Positions 17,754 to 27,808 of a DNA stretch of 64,000 nucleotides are shown here, one piece after another (position 1 is the stretch's first letter; each line of letters begins with the position of its first letter). A program made the translations under genes and the position numbers. Source of the stretch: Parabacteroides sp. (GTDB taxonomy: Bacteria; Bacteroidota; Bacteroidia; Bacteroidales; Tannerellaceae); assembly GCA_019417325.1 (NCBI GenBank), contig DXVO01000038.1, forward strand, positions 62,001-126,000, given 5' to 3'. Under the pieces are notes generated by a model. That model searched no databases, was not told where the DNA came from, and saw only the letters and a list, made by a program, of their open reading frames with translations.

Positions 17754-17784
17754 GAAGGGTATAGCTGAATCAGCTATACCCTTC
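17754..17784 (-). terminator. Strong hairpin between susD2 and GH92 copy 4 (attenuator candidate)
   Basis: A perfect 14-bp stem, GAAGGGTATAGCTG (17754-17767) with its complement at 17771-17784, and a 3-base loop. On the minus strand it is followed by UUUUU, then only about 20 bases to the GH92 start at 17729. It should stop or reduce transcription into the GH92 gene, or trim and protect the susCD mRNA. Confidence 0.8.
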
Positions 17785-17831
17785 CATATAGATATAGATC
17801 AGCCCGTTACACAGGTGGATCAATATGTCAA

Positions 17832-19499
17832 TTAGTAACCTGGGTTCTGTGCCAGCTTTGGATTATTTTCCATTGCTTTCAGCGGAACCGGCCATAACAA
17901 CATGTGCTGGTTAGTTTTAAAAGTCTTACCATCACGTTTGTTGTATGTTTCAGCAGTTGCAATGTCTACCCATTTCAAAGAATTATCAGACTGCAATTGC
18001 GGATATAAACGATTTCTACGAATATCATCCCAAACTTTAAATTCCAATGGAAGTTCGTGTAAACGTTCTGTCAAGATATCATCAATTGTAACTGTTGCAG
18101 GTATAACGCAAGTAGGATCTAAAGCACCATTCACAGTAAATGCACGTTCCCTAACTTTTTTCAGATAGTCTTTTGCTTTTCCTGCATCAGGAGTTGCCTG
18201 TTTCAAGAATGCTTCTGCAGCAATCAAATAAACTTCAGACATACGGAATACAGGGAAATTCAGGCTACTACCCTGAGAATTAATCATAGCAGTGTTTTCA
18301 AACCAGAAGTAGTTATCAAGTTCCGGACAGTGGAATGTTTTTCCCTTATTTGAAGTGTACTCTTTAAAGAAGAAATTCTTTTCTTTAATACGAACATCAC
18401 CATCAGCATAGCTATTAATAATACAATCACTAGCTTTATACATATTTGCTAATACACTTGTATTAAATACTTTGCTACCATCATTTTCTGTCCAGCCTGT
18501 AGCTTCATTTGTCAAACAGCAATTAATATACGGATTACCAAGACCTGTATCTAATGAATAATCATATTCCAATGCATAAATAATCTCATTAGAAGTTTTG
18601 CTGGTTTTAACCTTATTAAATGCACTATTGCTTTGATTGTCATCACTTGCTTCCAAGTCATGTCCAGAAGCACCTGTAATTACAGCTTCTGCCATCTGAG
18701 CAGCTTCTGCATATTTAGCTGTATTCTGTACCGGATAACCAGCCCACTGTAAATATACAGTAGCCAACAGGGTTTGTGCTGCCGGTTTTGTGATACGGCC
18801 TCCATTGTTATAGAAAGTCTTCTCCGGTAAATACTTGATGGCTTCTTTCAAATCCTTTTCAATCTGTTCATAAACAGCAGTAATAGATGCACGCGGCTGC
18901 TGAACCACATCCGGATCAATTGTGTCGTAAGGTTTCAATACCAAAGGTACACCACCATTACCACCGTCCTGAGCTTCACCATCTTTACATCCGAACTCCT
19001 TCAATAAATAATAATAAGACAGTCCACGGAAGAAATAAGTTTGTGCAAGCAATTCATTCTTTCTATCTTCTGAAATAATGCCGGCTTCTACCATTTCCGG
19101 TAATCTAACATCAATAACATTACATTCTCCAATAGCTTTATACAGCTCTTGCCACAGATTATTAATATCGCTGGATACTGTCTGGAAAGTAATGTTCATT
19201 GTTTCTGTATTAGCAGAAAAATCACCATCTTTCTTCAAATCTGTGAATAGACCGGACATCAAACCTCCGTACATCAACCGGGTAGGATGCCAACCATTAT
19301 TACGGCTCTTATACAATTCTGGAACACCTTGAATATAAAGTCTATTCACAGCAGATTGTGCATCTGCATCAGAAGTCCAGAATTGACCATCTGTCTTTTT
19401 GTTTAATGGCTCTTCTTCCAAAAAACTAGTACATGATGTTGCAGCTGCTAAAACAAACATACCAGCCACACTTAATACTATACTTTTTATATTTTTCAT
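17832..19499 (-). CDS. SusD/RagB family glycan-binding lipoprotein (SusD2)
   Basis: 555 residues with a lipoprotein signal ending AATSC (Cys23). Family marks: TSFLEEEPLNKKT after the lipid Cys, LLAQTYFFRGLSYYYLLKEFG in the helical region, and at the C-terminus LTERLHELPLEFKVWDDIRRN and ENNPKLAQNPGY. It is the surface glycan-capture partner of SusC2, 16 bases downstream of it. It is recognisably of the same family as SusD1 but far more diverged from it than SusC2 is from SusC1 at the N-terminus, as expected if ligand choice has changed. Transcription downstream passes the hairpin at 17754-17784. Confidence 0.94.
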   Translation of the reverse strand: MKNIKSIVLSVAGMFVLAAATSCTSFLEEEPLNKKTDGQFWTSDADAQSAVNRLYIQGVPELYKSRNNGWHPTRLMYGGLMSGLFTDLKKDGDFSANTETMNITFQTVSSDINNLWQELYKAIGECNVIDVRLPEMVEAGIISEDRKNELLAQTYFFRGLSYYYLLKEFGCKDGEAQDGGNGGVPLVLKPYDTIDPDVVQQPRASITAVYEQIEKDLKEAIKYLPEKTFYNNGGRITKPAAQTLLATVYLQWAGYPVQNTAKYAEAAQMAEAVITGASGHDLEASDDNQSNSAFNKVKTSKTSNEIIYALEYDYSLDTGLGNPYINCCLTNEATGWTENDGSKVFNTSVLANMYKASDCIINSYADGDVRIKEKNFFFKEYTSNKGKTFHCPELDNYFWFENTAMINSQGSSLNFPVFRMSEVYLIAAEAFLKQATPDAGKAKDYLKKVRERAFTVNGALDPTCVIPATVTIDDILTERLHELPLEFKVWDDIRRNRLYPQLQSDNSLKWVDIATAETYNKRDGKTFKTNQHMLLWPVPLKAMENNPKLAQNPGY

Positions 19500-19515
19500 A
19501 CAATTGTCTTTTTTA

Positions 19516-22500
19516 TTAGAATGTTACACTTGCTCCTAATGTAAATGTACGTGCCTTCGGATAAGCGAAGAACATTACGTTCTGTCCCCAAGTAGCATTT
19601 TTAGAAGATGATTCAGGATCATATCCTTTGAAATCTTTAGAGCAAAGCATAAATGCATTGTTTACATTAAAGTAGACACGTAAATTCTGTAAACCGATTT
19701 TTTGTACGGCAGATTTACTTAAAGTATAACCCAACTGAACAAGGTTCAAACGGAAATAAGAACCGTCTGCAATCCAAGAAGAGTTGAAGTTCTGATCGCT
19801 ATATGAATCACCATATTGACGGTTATAAATCATCTGTACATTGGTATCAGTATTTGTCGGAGTCCAAGCATCAGTCAAAATAGTAGAAAGACCAGATGTT
19901 AAGAAACGAGACTGAGTTGAGTGCAAGAAATCTTGCAATACATCAACACCCCACATGAACTGCATATCCAAAGTAAGGTCAAAATTCTTATAGCTGAAGT
20001 TGTTGATAAAGCTACCAGTCCAATCAGGTAAACCTTTACCTAAGATTGATTTTTCTGTTGCAATTTTGCTACGTCCGATCTGGTCGCCTGAATCATAAAT
20101 ACCTAACCATTCAAATCCGGAGAAAGAAGACAAAGATTCACCAACTTTCAGTGCACCCCAGTTTTCCCAGATAGTTTCATCGTTAGCACCTAATTTCTCT
20201 ACCTTATTTTTGTTAAAGTTCAAATTCAATGTAGATGTCCATGTGAAATCACGATTCATAATAGGAGTACCATTAATCATCAAGTCAAGACCTCTATTGG
20301 ACACTTCACCGATATTAGCCATAACCTCTGAATAACCAGTAGAGAATGGTAATGGGCGTTTGTACAGCAAATCGCTTGTATATTTATGATAGAAAGATAC
20401 ATCAAAAGATAAACGATCTTTAAACAAGCCTAAATTAACACCCAAGTCGAACTGAGCAGTTTTTTCCCATTTCAAATCATTATTCGGCATATTTTCCAAA
20501 CGAGATGTTGAAACAACTTCTCCACCGATAATTGCTTTTTCCTGAGCAATCACTGACAGTGATTGATATGTGTCAATTTCACTGTTACCCATAAGACCGT
20601 AACTTGTATGTAATTTTAACATGCTAATTACCGGGCTATCTTTCATGAAGCCTTCATTAGAAATCAACCATGCCAAACCTGCAGAAGGGAAGAATGCATA
20701 CTTGTTATTCTTACCGAATTTTGAAGAACCATCGACACGGCCTGTAACAGTAGCCATATATCTGTCATCATATGTATAACCAAAACGCAAGAAGTATGAG
20801 TTCATTGCCCAACGGTCATGACCAGAAGCAACAGAAGGACGCTGTGTACCTGCTCCCATATTATGGTAGCCATAGTAATCATCAGAGAAAGTCTTAGCCG
20901 TAGCATTGAAATATTCGTATGTACGTTCCTGCCAAGATAAACCTAACATACCGTTAACACGATGTTTTCCAAATACATTCTGATAGTTCAAATAGGTTTC
21001 TTCCTGCCAGTAAAGTGTATTTGAACTTGACTGGTATGCATTACCCAAATCACCTTTACCGAAGTCGTGTACATCACGAGGTCCGTATTCACGATTGGTA
21101 TTGATATGACCGTCCACACCGAACTGAGTTCTTAAATCCAAATTCGGAAGGATATGGAATGTTAAACCGACATTACCAAAGATTTGAGTACGATATTGCT
21201 TACGCTGTACTGTTTTCAGGAAGTGAACAGGATTTGCTCCATCTTCACCTGAGAAAGTTACATATTCAGCATTCTTACCATCCTTTGCTGCATTTTTCAG
21301 CACAGGCTGGAATTCTGCAGTATTATTGTCGGCCCATGAACCATCAGGATTATAAATTGGATACCAAGCCGGCATTTCAATCATGGTACGAAGCGCATTT
21401 TGTCCGCCATCACCATGGTCTGTATTGTTACCCCAAGCATGGTTAACCAATAAGTTTACAGAAGTAGATAACCATTTTGTCGGTTTTGCATCATAAGCAA
21501 TCTTAGCATTCATACGTTTCATGTATGATTCCAGCAATACACCCTGTTGGTCTGTATAGTTCAAGAAAGCACCCATTGTAGAGTTCTTGCCAGCCTGCTG
21601 AATGTTGATCTGATGGTTGTGAGATACAGCTGTACGAGTTGCCTCTCTCTGCCAATCGGTATCATAGATTGCATTACCGTTTGCATCAAAATAACGACGG
21701 TCTGTAAAATGGTCAGCCTTATTCAATGAATAATCTGTTCCGTGATATGTATTGGAGTTAGCCAATCCCTGCATGAAAGCATCTTGCCATTGAGAAGCAG
21801 ACAATGTTTCCATATAACGGGCTACTTTACCAAAACTTACAGAACCCTGATAAGAAACAGAAACGCCTTCGCCATCAGTCTTACCACGTTTAGTAGTTAC
21901 CAAGATAACACCATTCGCACCACGAGCACCATAGATCGCTGCAGAAGAAGCATCTTTCAATACTTCAATGTTTTCAATGTCGTTAGGGTTAACTAAACGG
22001 AAATCTTCCATAACCACACCGTCTACAACATACAACGGACTTGTTGACGCATTGATCGTACTTACACCACGGATAAGAACGCGGATATCAGCACCCGGCT
22101 GTCCTGAGTTAGAGAAAATGTTTACACCGGAAGCCTTACCTTTCAAACCATCCAATGCACTAAAAGACTGAGCCTTAAGGATATCAGAACCCTTTGTACT
22201 GGCAATAGAACCCGTTACATCGGACTTACGCATAGTACCGTAACCAACTACAACGACTTCATCCAAAGCCTGAGTATCTTCCACTAACTCTACATTAATT
22301 GAAGATTGGTTTCCAACTGTAATTTCCTTAGTTAAATAACCGATATAAGAAATCTGCAATACTGCGCCAGTCGGAACACCTTCTATTGAATAATTACCAT
22401 CAATATCTGTAGTTGAACCGTTTGTTGTTCCTTTTACAATAACGTTTGCACCAATAATAGGCTCTCCGTTCATGTCTCTTACAACTCCCTTAACAAGCTT

Positions 22501-22854
22501 ACCTTGTTGAACAACCGGAGAAGCATTTTTTGTTAAAACGATATAATCGTTTTCAAAAGCAAACTTAACGTTGGAATTTCCAAACGCTTCATTCAAATAT
22601 TGAGAAACTGTTTTGTTTCCAGATTTTACAGCTAGCGTTTCGTTAGTATTGACTTCATTTTTACTATAAACAAACAAATAATCTGTCTGTTTTTCTACTT
22701 GATCGATAAAATCACCGATCGTAATCCCATTCCCGTTAATATTGACCTTTGCATTCTGCGAGCTTGTTGGAGCTGCAAATGTCGAAAAAGCACAAGCGGA
22801 AAGAAGAAAGGTTGAAATTTTCATGACATCTAGAAATTTCGATTCTTTTTTCAT
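19516..22854 (-). CDS. SusC/RagA TonB-dependent transporter with intact STN signalling domain (SusC2)
   Basis: 1112 residues. Order: signal peptide (MKISTFLLSACAFSTFAAP), STN domain (about 44-108, containing TVSQYLNEAFGNSNVKFAF), carboxypeptidase-regulatory-like domain (GVVRDMNGEPIIGANVIVKG), TonB box DEVVVVGYGTMRKSDVTGS, plug (YVVDGVVMEDF, IYGARGANGVILVTTKRG) and a 22-strand-type barrel ending TLGASVTF. The STN domain plus the adjacent FecR and ECF sigma genes define a trans-envelope signalling transporter: substrate binding in the barrel is reported through STN to FecR. It starts 169 bases after fecR and is followed by susD2 after 16 bases. It is the undeleted paralogue of SusC1. Confidence 0.95.
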   Translation of the reverse strand: MKKESKFLDVMKISTFLLSACAFSTFAAPTSSQNAKVNINGNGITIGDFIDQVEKQTDYLFVYSKNEVNTNETLAVKSGNKTVSQYLNEAFGNSNVKFAFENDYIVLTKNASPVVQQGKLVKGVVRDMNGEPIIGANVIVKGTTNGSTTDIDGNYSIEGVPTGAVLQISYIGYLTKEITVGNQSSINVELVEDTQALDEVVVVGYGTMRKSDVTGSIASTKGSDILKAQSFSALDGLKGKASGVNIFSNSGQPGADIRVLIRGVSTINASTSPLYVVDGVVMEDFRLVNPNDIENIEVLKDASSAAIYGARGANGVILVTTKRGKTDGEGVSVSYQGSVSFGKVARYMETLSASQWQDAFMQGLANSNTYHGTDYSLNKADHFTDRRYFDANGNAIYDTDWQREATRTAVSHNHQINIQQAGKNSTMGAFLNYTDQQGVLLESYMKRMNAKIAYDAKPTKWLSTSVNLLVNHAWGNNTDHGDGGQNALRTMIEMPAWYPIYNPDGSWADNNTAEFQPVLKNAAKDGKNAEYVTFSGEDGANPVHFLKTVQRKQYRTQIFGNVGLTFHILPNLDLRTQFGVDGHINTNREYGPRDVHDFGKGDLGNAYQSSSNTLYWQEETYLNYQNVFGKHRVNGMLGLSWQERTYEYFNATAKTFSDDYYGYHNMGAGTQRPSVASGHDRWAMNSYFLRFGYTYDDRYMATVTGRVDGSSKFGKNNKYAFFPSAGLAWLISNEGFMKDSPVISMLKLHTSYGLMGNSEIDTYQSLSVIAQEKAIIGGEVVSTSRLENMPNNDLKWEKTAQFDLGVNLGLFKDRLSFDVSFYHKYTSDLLYKRPLPFSTGYSEVMANIGEVSNRGLDLMINGTPIMNRDFTWTSTLNLNFNKNKVEKLGANDETIWENWGALKVGESLSSFSGFEWLGIYDSGDQIGRSKIATEKSILGKGLPDWTGSFINNFSYKNFDLTLDMQFMWGVDVLQDFLHSTQSRFLTSGLSTILTDAWTPTNTDTNVQMIYNRQYGDSYSDQNFNSSWIADGSYFRLNLVQLGYTLSKSAVQKIGLQNLRVYFNVNNAFMLCSKDFKGYDPESSSKNATWGQNVMFFAYPKARTFTLGASVTF

Positions 22855-22913
22855 AACTTTACCTCGTTAATTTCGTTAATACATTAATAATGTGTGAATT
22901 TTGTGTTAGCGCC

Positions 22914-22943
22914 GACCGGGAAGTGCTGCAACACTTTCCGGTC
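22914..22943 (-). other. Leader hairpin before susC2
   Basis: A 12-bp stem (one G-T pair) between GACCGGGAAGTG (22914-22925) and CACTTTCCGGTC (22932-22943) in the untranslated leader between fecR and susC2. It is conserved in position before susC1 (13896-13925). It has no U-tract on the coding strand; a role in mRNA processing or stability is inferred. Confidence 0.5.
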
Positions 22944-23023
22944 TTTTTTGTTAAGACCTCTTTTTTACATCATAGGCAATAAAAAGATTTATAGGTTATA
23001 CATATATTTATATCACTTACTAA

Positions 23024-23995
23024 TTATCGTATTGTTATTTTATTGTGTTCTTCATCTTTTACATAAGAGAAATATTTCACCTTCCTCAAGGTATGAAGGA
23101 CATTTTCAACGCCATCTCTTTGACGAAACTTTCCACTAAATTTATATGCGTTCAAATTAAATTTTTTCACTTCTATATTTATATCATAATATAATTCCAA
23201 CTTATTGATAATCTCGGCAAAAGAAACATCGTCAAATGAATAAATACCATCCCTCCATAAAAGGAAATCCATGCTATCGAAATTCCGCTTGATAAGCTTG
23301 TTTCCAACCAAATCAACACGTTCATTCGGCTTCAATGAGACAGCATGTTCTTCATCTTTCGAATGATAAATCTTGACAGATCCTTCTACTAAAGACGTAT
23401 TGAACTCTTTACGACCTTTATATGCAAACACATTAAACTTCGTCCCTAATACTTTTATATCCAAATCTTCAGTCGAAACGATAAATGGATTCTTAGCATC
23501 ATGAGCCACTTCAAAAAAAGCTTCCCCATTCAACTCCACCTTACGTTCCCCATTTTCAAATCTATTCGGATATTTTAGAACAGAACGGGCATTTAACCAT
23601 ACTGTAGTTCCATCATGTAATCTTACCATAGCCCGTTGACCGGACGGAGTAATAAATTCTTCATATGTAACAGGAGACACGTTCTGTATTTTTTCCGGCT
23701 GCATCAACATCCATGTCGAAAATATAGCAATACAAATTGAAGCTGCATATCCAAGAATATGTATATATGGTATCCTAAATGTTTTCTTTATACGTGTCTG
23801 CTTAAAAACAGACAGTTGATTCAAACCTTCAATAGTATCTTCCTTCTGGGGTAAACAAGATGTCAATGCACCCAAATTCTGAGCAGACACGAATTCTTTT
23901 CTTAAATCCGCATCTGTATCCATCATGGAAAATAACAGCTTTTTTTCTTCTTCTGTTAATTCTCCGTTAAAATATCTTACTATTAATTGGTGCAT
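23024..23995 (-). CDS. FecR-family anti-sigma factor
   Basis: 323 residues. The cytoplasmic N-terminus (RYFNGELTEEEKKLLFSMM) binds the sigma factor. A single membrane segment follows (IPYIHILGYAASICIAIFSTWML, about 96-118, broken here only for description), then the periplasmic FecR domain (FITPSGQRAMVRLHDGTTVW, GEAFFEV, DIKVLGTKFNVFAY) and a C-terminal DUF4974-like domain (FDDVSFAEIINKLE...). It should hold the adjacent ECF sigma factor inactive until SusC2 reports substrate through its STN domain. It lies 80 bases after the sigma gene. A decayed piece of a second copy is present at about 13970-14120. Confidence 0.94.
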   Translation of the reverse strand: MHQLIVRYFNGELTEEEKKLLFSMMDTDADLRKEFVSAQNLGALTSCLPQKEDTIEGLNQLSVFKQTRIKKTFRIPYIHILGYAASICIAIFSTWMLMQPEKIQNVSPVTYEEFITPSGQRAMVRLHDGTTVWLNARSVLKYPNRFENGERKVELNGEAFFEVAHDAKNPFIVSTEDLDIKVLGTKFNVFAYKGRKEFNTSLVEGSVKIYHSKDEEHAVSLKPNERVDLVGNKLIKRNFDSMDFLLWRDGIYSFDDVSFAEIINKLELYYDINIEVKKFNLNAYKFSGKFRQRDGVENVLHTLRKVKYFSYVKDEEHNKITIR

Positions 23996-24075
23996 TCTTT
24001 TCGCTTTTGTAGAATAGAGCGATTTAAGATTTATTTACCACCAAAAGGGTATTTAAAATAAATATTATTTAACAT

Positions 24076-24627
24076 TTATATGATAAATAACAGGGGAAGA
24101 TAGTCTTTCAATTCAGCCCTGAGCTTCTTCAGAGCAATTGTCATCTGGTTTTCGACAGTATTTACGGATAAATGGAGTTCTTCCGCTATTTCGCGATACT
24201 TCTTTCCATCTAAACGACTTTTAATAAAAATTTCACGACATCGTTCCGGTAATTTATCAATTGCTGATGAAAATAATCGCTCTAAATCTTCATCTGTATT
24301 AAAAGTATAGTTAAATTGCTCCAATGCAATTAACTTAGCGCTTAACTCTTGTTTGTAGTCTTCTACTACTATTTGATGTCGTAAAAAATCCAGACAACGA
24401 TTTTTTACTAAAGAAAAAAGATAAGAGAGCAAGCTTACTTGCACATCTAAGACCGTCCTTTTTTCCCATAACATTAAGAAAACATCTTGCACGATATTTT
24501 CAGCATCCTCATCTGAAAGAACATATTCTTTTGCAAAACGGTGCATACGGGAAAAATACATGACATAGATTTTGTCAAAATCGGTCTGAATATCAACATT
24601 GTTATAACCAAGATCTCCCATTACCAT
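24076..24627 (-). CDS. ECF-type RNA polymerase sigma factor
   Basis: 183 residues. Sigma region 2 (FDKIYVMYFSRMHRFAKEY, ENIVQDVFLMLWEK) and region 4 (LPERCREIFIKSRLDGKKYREIAEELHLSVNTVENQM, split around 133-170) are both clear. It belongs to the group of ECF sigmas that pair with FecR and SusC in Bacteroidetes. It presumably drives susC2 and susD2 when released. The first two residues are uncertain, since a second ATG lies two codons further in. No equivalent is left in the SusC1 locus. Confidence 0.94.
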   Translation of the reverse strand: MVMGDLGYNNVDIQTDFDKIYVMYFSRMHRFAKEYVLSDEDAENIVQDVFLMLWEKRTVLDVQVSLLSYLFSLVKNRCLDFLRHQIVVEDYKQELSAKLIALEQFNYTFNTDEDLERLFSSAIDKLPERCREIFIKSRLDGKKYREIAEELHLSVNTVENQMTIALKKLRAELKDYLPLLFII

Positions 24628-24679
24628 TCCTACTTGATATTTAACACGAGTTCAGATAGAACTAAACCTTTTCACACTA

Positions 24680-24687
24680 CAAATATA
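24680..24687 (-). promoter_or_regulatory. -7 element of the ECF sigma gene
   Basis: TATATTTG on the minus strand, 53 bases before the start codon at 24627. There is no good TTTG 19 bases upstream, so it may be a weak promoter, as is common for ECF genes. A second TATATTTG at 24774-24781 overlaps the hairpin arm next to it. Confidence 0.5.
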
Positions 24688-24777
24688 GAAAAATTTCTCA
24701 ATAAACTGAAAACTAACTAAAACACATTACTATTTCTGTTCATAAAATGCCTCATTATTTCATATTTGAGGTACAAA

Positions 24778-24840
24778 TATAGCATCCCTGCCTGATTCTT
24801 ATGTTTTTTTTAACATATATCTATCAGCAGGGATGCTATA
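24778..24840 (-). terminator. Hairpin downstream of the GH38 gene
   Basis: TATAGCATCCCTG (24778-24790) pairs perfectly with CAGGGATGCTATA (24828-24840). Inside is a smaller stem, ATGTT/AACAT, around an A/T run. It lies about 75 bases after the mannose operon stop and is its probable end. The U-tract after the outer stem is poor, so it could also be a regulatory structure. Confidence 0.55.
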
Positions 24841-24915
24841 TTTATGAGAACATCGTCCAAAACTATCTTAGTTCTATCTGAACTCTGTCCTATTTTCCTT
24901 TTTTTAAAAAAATAT

Positions 24916-27807
24916 CTACCAGGATAATTTTATAAATTTATTTTCCCATGGAGTAAATACTAATGAAGGATTAGCAGATACCGGTTCACCCACCACATCA
25001 CAAACTACTATTTTCTTAAAGTTTACCTTATCTGAAGTAACAGCAAATTGACAAGACTTACCTCCTATTTCGCGAAGTTGAAGCATAACTGCATTTTCAC
25101 CTTCTACAGGCTTCATATTCACTAATAAAATATTCTCCGGAACAATATTAAAAATAGAAGCAGGTTGTACAATAGCAGTTTCCTTGTTACCGGCCGGTAG
25201 CACGCGAGTCAGGAATGGAATTCTATTCTCCCAAGCAAACTTGGTTGCATACTCAATCGAATTATCTTTTGATGAATTAATGAAATAACTCCATTGTAAT
25301 TCTCCCATTTGATCCGCATTAAAGTTTGTTACCCAATAATTATTCATAGGCCATGAATACATGTTTGTCGATTGGGGAACTGCACCCGCCTTATAACGTC
25401 CGGTATTAATTGCACCAAACTGCATCAAAGGGATTTCCTGGCTACCCATCACAACCTGTGACTCACTATTTCGCGCCGTTGCAAAGTTCTGTACGGTATA
25501 CCAATCATTGGAAGAACCCGGAATCTGATCTACACCAGCTTCTATTGTTCCGCCTGGTACATCTAAATGGATCTTTCCTTTTTCCACTTCAAACGGGAAG
25601 GAAATATAAACCGCTTCCGGATCTGTTACAGCTTTTTTGCGTAAACGATAAACGACTTCTATTTTCTTAGAAACATTAAACACACGGAATTCAACCATCA
25701 AATTATTCGGTTCACGTCCGGCAACAGTTTCTCCACGGAAACGATAGGTATCCCAAATAGGACCTTGTTTATATTGTTCAAAACGAATTTTTTCCGGACG
25801 GCGACGTAAGAACTGAGGAGCCCGGTATTGTTCCATTGGATGGCGGCTATCGATGATCTCATAAATAAATTCACCAAACTCCCACTCTGCATCCGGAGTT
25901 GTTAATTGTTTATTTAATTCTTTATCGAATAATTTACTAATCGTACCTTTCCTGATATTAAAATCTATAGCATACCAAGGATTTTCCACATGTGTTTGTT
26001 CCAATGTTGGAAGAGTTTTCATTTCCTGACGTGGAGAATTCTTTACCTTTATATAATATTGAACATATCCTAATGCCGGCACATCTTTTACATACAAACT
26101 CCAATAAGTTCCGTCCGAACGATTTTCACCTGCCTGTGCAGGTATCACATTTCCTTGTGCATCGACTATTTCAAAATCTTTATCCAAAGGTAAAATCTGA
26201 TGGTCGATATAAGCTTTTGCTATACCGCTATAACTCCAATTCAAGGTATTGAATACAACAATAGAGGGTACATTACTTTTAGGAACGAACGATTGAAGAA
26301 TACCCAATGTCGCCTCCCCTAACAATCCGGAGTGGCGGTAAGCTTCCCAGGCATATGACTGCTTTAAAGAACGTTGTTCCCATGTTTCCAATCCATAGGG
26401 ATTGCGAACGCTTTCACTATGTCCGAATGTATGTTCATCATAAAACAATAATGCTTTATTAATATTGTCAATTTGTTCATTGATATTCACAGGTAACTTT
26501 GCTCCCATCATTTTAGCAAAAGAAAGTCCTGCCTGATTGGAGATAATATCAGAATGAGTCACACGTGAAATCGCAGCTTCACGGGCACCAGAAGCAAAAC
26601 CGTCTGTCCACCAATCAGGCCATGCACCACGGATTGTCTGTATCTGGTCTGCGTACTGAGTTTCTACTGTTTTAAAGAACTCACTGGCTACAGCCGTACG
26701 TAATTTCGGCCATTCATATTTATCGTTCCATTTCTTCAACATCTCACAGCTCTTCGTCGATGGAGGTGCATTGTCTGTAAAATATCCGGAATGTTGTGCC
26801 GCAAGAATATCATACGGATAATTTTTTGCCTGCATTTGGTCCAAATAAGCCAATACCCGTTCTTCGAACTGTTCAAAGTTATCTGTATGTATACCGAAAA
26901 AGTTTCCCTGATTATAATGTTCTGCACGATAGGTCAAAACTTTCTTGCCGGAAGGAGACTCCCACCAGAAAACAGTCGGTTTATCAAAACAAATCAATGC
27001 CCGGTGACCATGTGTCCCCATATTGACATATTTTACTCCCGCATCTGCAAAATACTCACTAAAGCACCAACCGATACCATTCACATCATCTTGCATGGCA
27101 AGTTCGGCACGCATTCCATTTTCCCTGAACTGTTTTAATGGATATAAGGAAGCAGCAAGCGTTTGCTCGTCGGGTAACTCATCAAAATTCAGATACATGG
27201 TTGCCAACTCTATACGTCCCTCTTTCACCCGCTGTTTCAAACGGGCAATCTGTTCGGCAGGACGGCATTTCAGATATTCGCTAACCGCCCAGGAAATTTC
27301 GCAAGTCCAACGGAACTTGGCAAAATCCGGATAACTATCCGTTGCATCGCAATAATCCAGTGCATAATCGATATAACGAAGATGCTCCGCCAATATTTCC
27401 ATTTGCGAGCGGGTATATCCTATATCCGTATGTGTATGCTGAACCATATTCATCTGCCAGTGACGGGCAGGCTCTACCGTAACAGAAGAAGTTTCCTTCT
27501 CCTTTCCTAACGTAAACACTAATGGTATTTCTTTCGCAGACTGAACCTGTGGTATTTCAAAAACCAGCACATTGTCTCCGGGAACCAATTTCACTTTCCG
27601 GTTTTGCCCATCAAACTGAACCGTAGCTATAGCCGGCTCGCCTTCATGCTTAAGGGATATTTCTACCTTCTGTGTCAATCCTCCTTTCGATTTATAAACA
27701 GCAGGCAACGTTCGGACTTTAACTCCCGAAAAATCCGGAGAAGCCTGAATAGCAAATACACTTGCCATAATTGCCATTCCAACCAATAACAAACCTCGTT
27801 TTCTCAT
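24916..27807 (-). CDS. GH38 family alpha-mannosidase, secreted
   Basis: 963 residues with a signal peptide (MRKRGLLLVGMAIMASVFAIQA). The N-terminal GH38 catalytic domain is marked by HTHTDIGYT (zinc-site type residues His124, His126 and Asp128), RWTCEISWAVSEYL, LNFDELPDEQTLAASLYPLK and MQDDVNGIGW (Asp240/Asp241, one of them the likely nucleophile). A long C-terminal beta-rich region follows (NTLNWSYSGIAKAY, about residue 520 onward), as in other GH38 enzymes. These hydrolyse terminal alpha-linked mannose with retention and need zinc. It is the last gene of the five-gene mannose operon, one base after the MFS gene, and would complement the GH92 enzymes on mixed linkages. It does not resemble cytosolic GH38 because of the export signal. 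Confidence 0.9.
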   Translation of the reverse strand: MRKRGLLLVGMAIMASVFAIQASPDFSGVKVRTLPAVYKSKGGLTQKVEISLKHEGEPAIATVQFDGQNRKVKLVPGDNVLVFEIPQVQSAKEIPLVFTLGKEKETSSVTVEPARHWQMNMVQHTHTDIGYTRSQMEILAEHLRYIDYALDYCDATDSYPDFAKFRWTCEISWAVSEYLKCRPAEQIARLKQRVKEGRIELATMYLNFDELPDEQTLAASLYPLKQFRENGMRAELAMQDDVNGIGWCFSEYFADAGVKYVNMGTHGHRALICFDKPTVFWWESPSGKKVLTYRAEHYNQGNFFGIHTDNFEQFEERVLAYLDQMQAKNYPYDILAAQHSGYFTDNAPPSTKSCEMLKKWNDKYEWPKLRTAVASEFFKTVETQYADQIQTIRGAWPDWWTDGFASGAREAAISRVTHSDIISNQAGLSFAKMMGAKLPVNINEQIDNINKALLFYDEHTFGHSESVRNPYGLETWEQRSLKQSYAWEAYRHSGLLGEATLGILQSFVPKSNVPSIVVFNTLNWSYSGIAKAYIDHQILPLDKDFEIVDAQGNVIPAQAGENRSDGTYWSLYVKDVPALGYVQYYIKVKNSPRQEMKTLPTLEQTHVENPWYAIDFNIRKGTISKLFDKELNKQLTTPDAEWEFGEFIYEIIDSRHPMEQYRAPQFLRRRPEKIRFEQYKQGPIWDTYRFRGETVAGREPNNLMVEFRVFNVSKKIEVVYRLRKKAVTDPEAVYISFPFEVEKGKIHLDVPGGTIEAGVDQIPGSSNDWYTVQNFATARNSESQVVMGSQEIPLMQFGAINTGRYKAGAVPQSTNMYSWPMNNYWVTNFNADQMGELQWSYFINSSKDNSIEYATKFAWENRIPFLTRVLPAGNKETAIVQPASIFNIVPENILLVNMKPVEGENAVMLQLREIGGKSCQFAVTSDKVNFKKIVVCDVVGEPVSANPSLVFTPWENKFIKLSW

Positions 27808-27808
27808 T

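Noticed and set aside
23024..24627. Heme or iron (Fec-type) uptake regulation
   Set aside because: The sigma/FecR pair lies beside SusC, SusD and a mannosidase, which points to glycan, not iron, as the signal.
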